Positions 12,258 through 18,729 of a stretch of 18,729 nucleotides of DNA are shown piece after piece. The first letter of the stretch is position 1. Every line of letters begins with the position of its first letter. Source of the DNA: an uncultured Bacilli bacterium (lineage in GTDB: Bacteria > Bacillota_I > Bacilli_A > RF39 > UBA660). Under the pieces are notes generated by a model, which saw nothing but the letters and a program-made list of their open reading frames with translations, searched no databases and was not told the DNA's origin. The position numbers and the translations under genes are program-made. Where the stretch lies: contig CALVTA010000016.1 in the NCBI GenBank assembly GCA_944359735.1, positions 1-18,729 of the forward strand. The letters run 5' to 3'.

Positions 12258-13652
12258 TTAATCACCTATCTTTTTAGTATTATTACTTTGAACATATCTT
12301 AACACTTTCATAAAATTATCGTCTACCTGATAATGCTTAGCATCATATTCAATAAAACAGTCAGCTACTGTATTAAAACCAGAATTTAATATTTTTTGCA
12401 CCTCTTCACTTTTATAAGCAGGATTATTTTCTTGATCATCTAAATGATTATAGCCATTATCTTCATTAACCTTGGCCATAATATCACAATCCATTTTATC
12501 ACAAAGGTTAGCATATATAGATTCAGGTGTTTCCATCTCAGAAAATTCTATAAATAAATCAACTAATTCCTCTTTATTTGGAAGACTAGAAACTATTTCT
12601 TTAAAAGCTAGTAATTCTCTTTCTTTTTTACTATTTTTTCTTGGATCAAATTCCGGAATATCTCCAATATTTTTTTCTCCTAAATCATGTATTAATAACA
12701 TTTTGATTACTTTATCTATATCAATATTTCTATAATCAAAAACACTATGCATACCTACTGCAAGTATCATTGTACTATAGGTATGCTCTGCCACACTTTC
12801 AAGTCTTTCTTTTAAAACATTCCAATGCTCTTTATCCCAGCCTGTTCTAATTATATCTTTTAATGCTAAAGCATTAACATAGAAATCGACTAAATTTCCT
12901 AATTTTTCATCTTCACTTATGTTTTGTTTACTTTTTTCAAGTTCAGTTAACAAGTTATTTATCTTTAATATATTGGCCATAAAAAATTCTAACCCCTTAT
13001 CTGCCATTGTTATAATACCATTGAAATTAATTTCATCGATTATTTTTCTTTCATTTACCCCATCAATATATTGATCATAAATAAATTTGCCATTATAAGA
13101 AGAAATTTCATGTCTTTCATAATAATCTGGAAATAATCTAAGATCATGATGAATTTCTTCTTGAATCTTAATAAAAGAAGGATAACCTAAAACAGTATGA
13201 TCTAAGGCTTCATTTTCAAGAAAATTACTAAAGTATTCATTAAAATCATTTATTTTTAAATCATAGTTCCAAATACCAAAGTTAGTGTTAACTAGTTTTG
13301 TTCCTTCAAAAGATAAGGTAACTGCCATTAAAGCATGATACTCTTTTCCAGGAATAGATAAATAACTTTGAAAATCAAAGCTTTTTTCATTTTTAACAAT
13401 GATACTAGTTTTATAATTTTCCATAGATTCATTTTCATAAACATCTTTTCCAATATCAATTCTATTATTAGGAAACAATTCAAGGCAAACTGTTTCTTTT
13501 TTAGTTTTAGTAAAATAAAGTGTGTCTGCTTCAAATTTTCCTATATTAGTAGGAGTATCTTTTAACATTTTTTCTAGTACCATAGTTGCCATTTTATTCT
13601 TTTCTAAAATTTTAATCTTATCTTTAATAATTTGTAATAAGTCATATTTCAT
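12258..13652 (-). CDS. HD-domain phosphohydrolase (HD_3, YfbR-like) with unknown N-terminal domain
   Basis: The 464-aa protein has two parts. The C-terminal part (about 250-464) is an HD_3 (PF13023) phosphohydrolase like the 5'-deoxynucleotidase YfbR: ESVAEHTYSTM with metal-ligand His290, IHDLGEKNIGDIPEF with His322-Asp323 and Glu326, and the distal Asp in CDKMDCDIMAK (about 386-390). The likely substrate is a (deoxy)nucleoside monophosphate, by family. The N-terminal 240 residues are an unknown domain that is duplicated in the next gene. The start ATG lies 2 nt after the mutS stop, and the 3' end (GGTGATTAA) doubles as ribosome binding site for the paralogue. In most Bacillota mutL follows mutS; here this gene does. 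Confidence 0.85.
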   Translation of the reverse strand: MKYDLLQIIKDKIKILEKNKMATMVLEKMLKDTPTNIGKFEADTLYFTKTKKETVCLELFPNNRIDIGKDVYENESMENYKTSIIVKNEKSFDFQSYLSIPGKEYHALMAVTLSFEGTKLVNTNFGIWNYDLKINDFNEYFSNFLENEALDHTVLGYPSFIKIQEEIHHDLRLFPDYYERHEISSYNGKFIYDQYIDGVNERKIIDEINFNGIITMADKGLEFFMANILKINNLLTELEKSKQNISEDEKLGNLVDFYVNALALKDIIRTGWDKEHWNVLKERLESVAEHTYSTMILAVGMHSVFDYRNIDIDKVIKMLLIHDLGEKNIGDIPEFDPRKNSKKERELLAFKEIVSSLPNKEELVDLFIEFSEMETPESIYANLCDKMDCDIMAKVNEDNGYNHLDDQENNPAYKSEEVQKILNSGFNTVADCFIEYDAKHYQVDDNFMKVLRYVQSNNTKKIGD

Positions 13653-13654
13653 AA

Positions 13655-16225
13655 CTATTTCTCTTCTTTCTTTATCTTTTCTTTTAATTCATATAGAAAG
13701 TTTAAAGCATTAATAGGTGTCATATTTAAAGGATCACATTCTTTAACCATCTCTTCTATTTCATTAACCCTCTCTTCAACTTTCACTTCTTCTTCATCTA
13801 GACTAAATAGACTAGTCTGAGTAAACTCTCTTTCTTTAACCCCTTCACTCTCATAGACATTAAGTATCTCTTCTGCCCTTTTAATTAAAGATGATGGTAA
13901 GTGTGCAAGAGAAGCAACATTAAGTCCATAACTCTTATCTACAGCACCTAACTTTATCTTATGTAAGAAAGTTAATTTACCATCTTCCTCAACAGCAGAG
14001 ACATGAACATTTTGTAAATGTTTTAAACTATTAGATAGACTAGTTAACTCATGATAATGTGTTGAAAACATAGTCTTTGCACCTATTTTATCATGAATAT
14101 ACTCTAATATTGCTTGGGCTAAACTCATTCCATCATAGGTTGCAGTACCTCTGCCTAATTCATCAAATAATATTAAACTGTTTTTTGTTGCTTCTGATAA
14201 AGCAAGATTAGCTTCTTTCATTTCTACCATAAAAGTAGATTCTCCACTGACTAAATCATCACTTGCCCCTATTCTGGTAAATATTTTATCAAATAAAGGT
14301 ATTAAACAACTCTTAGCAGGTACAAAGCAACCAATCTGAGCCATTATTACTGTTATAGCAAATTGTCTCATATAAGTAGACTTACCTGCCATATTAGGAC
14401 CTGTTATTAGAAGTATACTAGTATCTTCATCCATTATAATGTCATTAGCAACATATTTTTTATTTTCACGAGATATTACTTCTTCAATGACTGGATGACG
14501 TGATGCAATTATTTTAACTGAATTGTTATCATTAATAGTAGGTCTTACAAAGTTATAAAGATCTGCTACTGTAGAAAAAGATTGTAGCATATCTATCTCT
14601 GCTATAATACTAGCAGTTTTTTGTAATGAAGGAATATATCTTTTAACCATTTCTCTAATTTTCATAAATAATTGATATTCTAAGTTAATTATTTTTTCTT
14701 CTGCTCCTAAAATTATATTTTCTTTTTCTTTTAATAAAGGGGTAATAAATCTTTCACAATTAGACAGTGTTTGCTTTCTTTCATATCCATATTCACTTTT
14801 TAATTCTTTGACTTGCCCTTTACTGATTTCTATATAATAACCAAAGACTTTATTAAATCCTACTTTTAGATTTTTAATACCAGTTCTTTCCTTTTCTTTT
14901 TGTTCAAGTTCTAAAATAAAATCTTTAGAACCACTTGATAGTTTTCTTAATTCATCTAATTCTTCATTATAATTGTCTTTTATTAAGTTTCCTTCTTTTA
15001 GGGTTAAAGGAGCATCTTCGTTGATACTTTTATCAAGTAAACTATAAACTTCAGGAAAGTCTTCTATCTCTTCATGATAATTTAATTCTTTTAGAATTCT
15101 TTTAATATCAGGTAATACTTTCAGACTACTTTTAAGTTGTAATAAATCTTTAGCATTTAAGTTACCATAAGTAATTCTGCCTGCAAGTCGTTCTAAATCA
15201 TAAACTTCATCTAAATCGTTTTTTAAATCATCTCTTAAAATGAATTCTACTCTCAGCTTATCTACAAAATTATATCGTCTTTCTATCTCTTTTTTGTTAG
15301 TTAAGGGTGATTCTATGTTTTGTTTTAAGAGTCTACTACCCATTGCTGTTTTGTTTTTATCTAAAAGCCATAATAAACTGTATGTTCGTTCTCTTAATCT
15401 AATTGTTTCTGTAAGTTCTAGGTTTCTTTTAGTGTTATTATCAATTAATAAATGATTTTTTAGTGATTCTATTTTTGCTTCTTGTAAATGAGACAAGTCT
15501 CCTTTTTTAGTATTAGTTAAATAAGCAAGTAGATGTTTTATTCCTGTTATTTCTCTTATATCTTTTAAATTTTTATATATATAAGAGTAATTATCATCCT
15601 CATATGATTTATCAAAAATAGTAACATTTAAATGGTATACAGTTCTTAAAGTATTGATAAATTCTCTATCCATTTTGTTGTTCACAATTATTTCGCTAAA
15701 ATTATGTCTTAGGATATCTCTTAATAGTGTTTCTGAATTAGAATCTTCTAGTAAAATATAGACTTCTCCAGTTGAAATATCTGAGTAAGATAGGACATAA
15801 CAGTATTCGAAGTCATAGATAGATGCGATAAAATTATTATCTTTAGCATCTATAGATGAATCCAGTCTTGTTCCTTTAGTAACTACTTGAATAACGTCTC
15901 GTTTAACCATGTCTTTAGTAGTTTTAGGATCTTCTAATTGTTCTACAATTGCCACCTTATAACCTTTATCAATTAGTTTATCTAAATATCCCTCATATGC
16001 TTTAAAAGGTATTCCACACATGGGAACTCGTTCTTCAAGACCGGCATTCCTTCCAGTTAGAGTTAATTCAAGTTCATGAGATGCAGTAATAGCATCTTCA
16101 AAAAACATTTCGTAAAAGTCCCCAAGCCTAAAAAAGATAATAGTATCTTCATACTTATCTTTAATTTCTAAATATTGCTTCATCATAGGACTTATTTTAG
16201 CCCTGTCTACTTCACTTCTTTTCAA
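13655..16225 (-). CDS. mutS: DNA mismatch repair protein MutS
   Basis: MutS recognises mismatched bases and recruits MutL. The 856-aa length is typical of MutS1. The mismatch-reading Phe-x-Glu is present as GDFYEMF (Phe37, Glu39). Later parts are the connector and lever domains, then the ABC-type ATPase with Walker A GPNMAGKSTY (about residue 608-617), the Q-loop region, signature SGESTFMVEM, Walker B LILFDELGRGT and STHYHEL, and the C-terminal helix-turn-helix dimerisation region near EEMVKECDPLNMTPINAL. The start is TTG 16225 after AAGTGAT; the next Met (codon 14) would cut the conserved PMMKQYL entry. It is second in the operon, 15 nt after the unknown coiled-coil gene. MutL is not in the window. 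Confidence 0.97.
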   Translation of the reverse strand: MKRSEVDRAKISPMMKQYLEIKDKYEDTIIFFRLGDFYEMFFEDAITASHELELTLTGRNAGLEERVPMCGIPFKAYEGYLDKLIDKGYKVAIVEQLEDPKTTKDMVKRDVIQVVTKGTRLDSSIDAKDNNFIASIYDFEYCYVLSYSDISTGEVYILLEDSNSETLLRDILRHNFSEIIVNNKMDREFINTLRTVYHLNVTIFDKSYEDDNYSYIYKNLKDIREITGIKHLLAYLTNTKKGDLSHLQEAKIESLKNHLLIDNNTKRNLELTETIRLRERTYSLLWLLDKNKTAMGSRLLKQNIESPLTNKKEIERRYNFVDKLRVEFILRDDLKNDLDEVYDLERLAGRITYGNLNAKDLLQLKSSLKVLPDIKRILKELNYHEEIEDFPEVYSLLDKSINEDAPLTLKEGNLIKDNYNEELDELRKLSSGSKDFILELEQKEKERTGIKNLKVGFNKVFGYYIEISKGQVKELKSEYGYERKQTLSNCERFITPLLKEKENIILGAEEKIINLEYQLFMKIREMVKRYIPSLQKTASIIAEIDMLQSFSTVADLYNFVRPTINDNNSVKIIASRHPVIEEVISRENKKYVANDIIMDEDTSILLITGPNMAGKSTYMRQFAITVIMAQIGCFVPAKSCLIPLFDKIFTRIGASDDLVSGESTFMVEMKEANLALSEATKNSLILFDELGRGTATYDGMSLAQAILEYIHDKIGAKTMFSTHYHELTSLSNSLKHLQNVHVSAVEEDGKLTFLHKIKLGAVDKSYGLNVASLAHLPSSLIKRAEEILNVYESEGVKEREFTQTSLFSLDEEEVKVEERVNEIEEMVKECDPLNMTPINALNFLYELKEKIKKEEK

Positions 16226-16239
16226 GTTATCACTTCTTC

Positions 16240-17172
16240 CTATCTTTTTTTCATTTCAAGTATCTGTCTATTTATTTCAGGATTGGCGGTTTCAAAATCA
16301 GCATATTCTGGATTACCACTATAATAGCCAAAATAGCCGCTTCTAATTCTGAACTTTAGATCAGTTAAATTATTATAGGCTTTGATCAATGCTGAAAGAT
16401 GGATTTCACTATTATCTTTTGGTAATTCTTTATAAATACTATTAATGTTATTACCTGCTAGCATTAAGTACTCATAATAAACAGTAAGATTCATTTCTAA
16501 AAGTAACTTCTTATAATCACTATCACTTTTTTCAATTATTTTTCTTTCTTCTTCCAAAGTATGTTGTAAATTTTTAAAACGGTAATCAATATCTGGCAAT
16601 CTATAAGATATGTGATTTTTATCTTGGTAATGAATGCGTTTAACTCTTGTTAAAATTTCACTATTTAAATTTTTTTCTTCTTTTAGTTTATCATAAAGTA
16701 CTTTTATTAATGGAATATCTGATACTGTATATTCATCTTCAATATTATAGACTTCATCAATTATTTTTTGTATAAATAGTTTTAATTCGTCACTAAGATT
16801 TAAATTAACAGTAGATTTATCATCTAAAGCATTAAAAGTGTCATTGCCATTTTTTATATAGATATGTAATTTGTCATTATGAAAAGGAAAACAATCACTA
16901 GTAATTATTTCTTTTAATAAGTTCTTTTTCTTCTCTTCTAAAATTTTTATTCTTTCTTGATTAAATAAATAGTTCGTAATATTACTATCACTATAAATAA
17001 CAGCAAATTCTTGTCTTTTTTCTTCATCCAAACTTAAATAAAAAGCTCCAGCTTGCGTCTTTTTTAAGTTGTCAAGTAATTTGTTTTTTTCTATCTCTGC
17101 TAATTCAAGTAGCCCATTTATTATTTTATATTCTTTCATAAATGAATTTAACTTATTTTTATTTTCTTCCAT
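16240..17172 (-). CDS. Coiled-coil-rich protein upstream of mutS, unknown
   Basis: The 310-aa protein is soluble and helical, with charged coiled-coil stretches (about 1-40, 70-95 and 205-235) and a tyrosine-rich end (RIRSGYFGYYSGNPEYADFE). It has no transmembrane helix, signal peptide, cysteine pair or nucleotide motif. I do not recognise the family. ATG 17172 has GGAGGG 5 nt upstream. It heads the leftward operon, ends 15 nt before mutS, and has a divergent promoter arrangement with rarA. The linkage to mutS and rarA suggests a role in genome maintenance, but this is only context. Confidence 0.75.
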   Translation of the reverse strand: MEENKNKLNSFMKEYKIINGLLELAEIEKNKLLDNLKKTQAGAFYLSLDEEKRQEFAVIYSDSNITNYLFNQERIKILEEKKKNLLKEIITSDCFPFHNDKLHIYIKNGNDTFNALDDKSTVNLNLSDELKLFIQKIIDEVYNIEDEYTVSDIPLIKVLYDKLKEEKNLNSEILTRVKRIHYQDKNHISYRLPDIDYRFKNLQHTLEEERKIIEKSDSDYKKLLLEMNLTVYYEYLMLAGNNINSIYKELPKDNSEIHLSALIKAYNNLTDLKFRIRSGYFGYYSGNPEYADFETANPEINRQILEMKKR

Positions 17173-17191
17173 AAGAACCCTCCATAAATAA

Positions 17192-17220
17192 AGTATATCA
17201 TTAATAACTTTAAAAAAATA
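17192..17220 (-). promoter_or_regulatory. Promoter of the mutS operon
   Basis: On the minus strand an extended -10 (TGATATACT, hexamer 17197-17192) lies about 19 nt before the ATG. The -35 position holds only T-rich sequence, so the extended -10 carries most of the signal. Confidence 0.5.
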
Positions 17221-17237
17221 GTTTTTTTTGATAAAAT
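17209..17237 (+). promoter_or_regulatory. Promoter of rarA
   Basis: TTTAAA (17209-17214), a 17-nt spacer and TAAAAT (17232-17237) preceded by TGA lie 19 nt before the ATG. The -35 overlaps the upstream region of the divergent mutS-operon promoter, so the two may compete. Confidence 0.5.
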
Positions 17238-17256
17238 AACTTGGGGAAGTGATAGT

Positions 17257-18474
17257 ATGGATAAACCTTTGGCTTTAAAGATGGCTCCTAATTCTTTGAA
17301 GGAAGTTATAGGTCAAAAGCATTTAATTGGAGAAAATAAAATTCTTAGTAATTTAGTTAAAAATAAAAAACTATTTTCAATGATTTTATATGGTAAACCT
17401 GGGATTGGTAAGACTTCTATTGCAAATGCTATAATTAAAGATTTGAATATTAGATATAGATTTTTAAATGCAACAGTTAATTCTAAGAAAGATTTAGATA
17501 TTGTTATTGAAGAAGCGAAAATGTATGAAGGACTAGTTTTAGTTATGGATGAGATTCATAGACTTAATAAAGATAAACAAGATATTTTACTTCCTTGTCT
17601 TGAAAATGGACTTATTACTTTAATTGGAATGACAACTAGTAATCCTTATCATTCTATTAACCCAGCTATTAGATCAAGATGCCAGATATTTGAACTTAAA
17701 GAATTAGAAACTTTTGATATAATAGAAGGACTTAAAAGAGCTATTAAGAGCAAAGAATTACCTAATATAAATATAGATGATGATACTATTAACTATATTG
17801 CTAAAGTTGCAGGTAATGATTTGCGATTTGCTTATAACCTTTTAGAAGTGGCTTATTTTTCTACCAATGATTTTAAAGTTGACCTTGAGGTTGTTAAAAA
17901 AATTAATAGTAAACCTGTATTTTTTGCAGATAAAGATGGAGATGCTTATTATGATATGTTATCTGCTTTTCAGAAGTCTATTAGAGGAAGTGATGTTGAT
18001 GGCGCTCTTCATTATTTGGCAAGATTAATTACATTAGGTGATCTGGATAGTATATTTAGGCGAATGGCTGTTATTGCTTATGAAGATATTGGATTGGCTA
18101 ATCCTGCTATGGGGCCTAAAGTTATGGCTGCAATAGAAGCAGCAAAATTAGTAGGATTACCAGAGGCTAGAATTCCTTTGGGTACAATTGTAACCGAAAT
18201 GGCATTATCTCCTAAAAGTAATACTGCTCATGTGGCATTTGATGAAGCTTTAAGTGATATAGAAAAAGGTAATGTGGGAAGTGTTCCTAGCCATATTAAA
18301 ACTAATGCAAAAGATTATAAGTATCCTCATGATTATAAAAATGCTTTTGTTAAACAACAATATTTACCAGATAAATTAAAAAGTAAAAAGTACTATCATC
18401 CTAAAAACTTAGGTTATGAATCTAAATTGAAAGATGTGTATTTATATTTAGAAAAATTAAAAAAGCAGCCATGA
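17257..18474 (+). CDS. rarA: Replication-associated recombination protein RarA (MgsA) AAA+ ATPase
   Basis: RarA/MgsA is a clamp-loader-like AAA+ ATPase acting at stalled replication forks. The 405 residues begin with the family opening (PLALKMAPNSLKEVIGQKHL), then Walker A GKPGIGKTS (46-54), Walker B VLVMDEIHRLNK (95-104 region, Asp98-Glu99), sensor 1 with TTSNP (126-130), an arginine at 139-141 (IRSRC) as arginine-finger region, and the C-terminal MgsA tetramerisation domain (DGDAYYDMLSAFQKSIRGSD, DPG-like LARLITLGDLD, and VAFDEA). The sensor block is TTSNP where many members have TTENP. ATG 17257 follows GGGGAAGTGAT. It is divergent from the mutS operon and ends in a bidirectional terminator. 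Confidence 0.96.
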   Translation: MDKPLALKMAPNSLKEVIGQKHLIGENKILSNLVKNKKLFSMILYGKPGIGKTSIANAIIKDLNIRYRFLNATVNSKKDLDIVIEEAKMYEGLVLVMDEIHRLNKDKQDILLPCLENGLITLIGMTTSNPYHSINPAIRSRCQIFELKELETFDIIEGLKRAIKSKELPNINIDDDTINYIAKVAGNDLRFAYNLLEVAYFSTNDFKVDLEVVKKINSKPVFFADKDGDAYYDMLSAFQKSIRGSDVDGALHYLARLITLGDLDSIFRRMAVIAYEDIGLANPAMGPKVMAAIEAAKLVGLPEARIPLGTIVTEMALSPKSNTAHVAFDEALSDIEKGNVGSVPSHIKTNAKDYKYPHDYKNAFVKQQYLPDKLKSKKYYHPKNLGYESKLKDVYLYLEKLKKQP

Positions 18475-18502
18475 TATTTCTTTTTATGGGTGCTTTTTTA
18501 CT
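18459..18502. terminator. Bidirectional terminator after rarA
   Basis: AAAAAAGCAGCCAT pairs with ATGGGTGCTTTTTT with one internal mismatch and a 13-nt loop. It overlaps the 3' ends of rarA (18474) and of the opposite-strand 52-aa ORF (stop 18484-18486), so it serves both convergent genes. Confidence 0.85.
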
Positions 18503-18642
18503 AGTCTTTTTTTATTAATTGGATAATATAGAATTTGATTATTTCTTAATTCTACTTGTCTTTTTATTGCTCCAAAAATTACGCCTTTTTGAAGAGGTAG
18601 ATTTTTTTCTTCAATATCTTTTAATGCTTTAGTTATATCCAT
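18484..18642 (-). CDS. 52-aa ORF next to the right repeat, unknown
   Basis: This frame reads MDITKALKDIEEKNLPLQKG, then VIFGAIKRQVELRNNQILYY and a basic end. The start of the helix-like N-terminus and the K/R-rich C-terminus look protein-like, but no family was recognised and no clear Shine-Dalgarno sequence precedes ATG 18642. Its ATG overlaps the TAA of a 20-codon frame (18695-18633) that starts inside the 74-bp repeat, so translation might be coupled to it. It is convergent with rarA and shares its terminator. It could be the remnant of a longer gene that the repeat has interrupted. Confidence 0.5.
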   Translation of the reverse strand: MDITKALKDIEEKNLPLQKGVIFGAIKRQVELRNNQILYYPINKKRLVKKHP

Positions 18643-18695
18643 TGTAGTGAAAACGGTTCTTCGACATTAAAGGGTGCTGAGTAAATTTTCAGCAT
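18633..18695 (-). other. Repeat-borne short frame (20 codons)
   Basis: ATG at 18695 begins MLKIYSAPFNVEEP inside the repeat and runs on to FSLQWI and a TAA at 18633. In the left copy the same frame (ATG at 37) continues as only two Lys and TAG at 85-87. No ribosome binding site is evident. The frame is listed because it is shared by both repeat copies and overlaps the start of the 52-aa ORF by a few bases. It may be chance. Confidence 0.25.
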
Positions 18696-18727
18696 TCTTT
18701 TTTATACCAAAAAAAGACATCATAACA
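18654..18727. repeat. 74-bp terminal inverted repeat, right copy
   Basis: This is the exact reverse complement of 5-78. The inner end is 12 nt from the ATG of the 52-aa ORF. The outer end is two bases from the window edge. No copy of the sequence was found elsewhere in the window. Confidence 0.93.
18675..18702 (+). terminator. Terminator-like hairpin inside right repeat
   Basis: TGCTGA (18675-18680) pairs with TCAGCA (18689-18694), followed by TTCTTTTTT. It is the same weak hairpin as at the left end, again pointing out of the window. Confidence 0.55.
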
Positions 18728-18729
18728 CA

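Noticed and set aside
12472..13713. Plus- and minus-strand frames of 63-87 codons inside the HD gene region
   Set aside because: They are shadows of the HD phosphohydrolase gene, which has full family motifs; none has a plausible binding site.
15240..15455. 71-codon plus-strand frame
   Set aside because: Antisense to the lever region of mutS; no independent signal.
1..18729. A mycoplasma-type genetic code (TGA as Trp)
   Set aside because: TGA ends rarA, spoIIM and the 59-aa gene at the family-expected or operon-expected places, while Trp is TGG.
1..18729. CRISPR array, tRNA genes, insertion sequences, intact integrase
   Set aside because: No regularly spaced direct repeats, no cloverleaf-like GC-rich segment with CCA-type end, and no DDE or tyrosine/serine recombinase motif were seen.

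Overview
The window is AT-rich (roughly 70% or more A+T by eye) with short intergenic gaps, Shine-Dalgarno sites and TGA used as a stop (rarA, spoIIM and the 59-aa gene), while Trp is TGG, so genetic code 11 applies. The gene set (mnmA, nusB-xseA-xseB, mutS, rarA plus the sporulation genes spoIIM and spoIVB) points to a low-GC Bacillota of class Bacilli, probably a gut-type Erysipelotrichia- or Mollicutes-related lineage that still carries sporulation genes. The exact lineage is an inference. Several starts are GTG or TTG, and many ribosome binding sites use the GGTGAT part of the extended Shine-Dalgarno sequence.

Layout. (1) 1-3530 is a sparse, decayed accessory strip. It holds a DUF1540 Cys-rich protein, a 44-aa membrane peptide, remnants of two unrelated rolling-circle replication initiators (Rep_2 type on +, Rep_trans type on -), a two-helix membrane protein, a GC-richer hairpin region and an XRE-type regulator with its own promoter and operator-like repeat. 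(2) 3590-6500 holds mnmA, spoIIM, a 30-aa Prli42/DUF4044-like membrane peptide on +, and a 100-aa/35-aa gene pair. (3) 6530-7558 is spoIVB, an S55 serine protease, ending convergently against (4) a minus-strand operon 10381-7584: nusB-xseA-xseB-DUF1653-59aa-flavodoxin. (5) A second minus-strand operon runs 17172-10489: unknown coiled-coil protein, mutS, an HD-domain phosphohydrolase with a private N-terminal domain, a paralogue of that N-terminal domain carrying an early stop codon, a four-helix membrane protein and a CYTH-like protein, closed by a strong terminator. (6) Divergently, rarA is on +, followed by a bidirectional terminator and a 52-aa ORF.

Both ends carry the same perfect 74-bp sequence in inverted orientation (5-78 and 18654-18727), including a terminator-like hairpin. 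It is either a dispersed repeat that broke the assembly or the arms of an invertible segment.

The most unusual content is the mutS-linked cassette (HD phosphohydrolase, nonsense-bearing paralogue, membrane protein, CYTH-like protein), which looks like an uncharacterised nucleotide-related module, together with the terminal inverted repeat and the replication-gene graveyard beside mnmA. No tRNA, rRNA, CRISPR array or intact transposase was seen.
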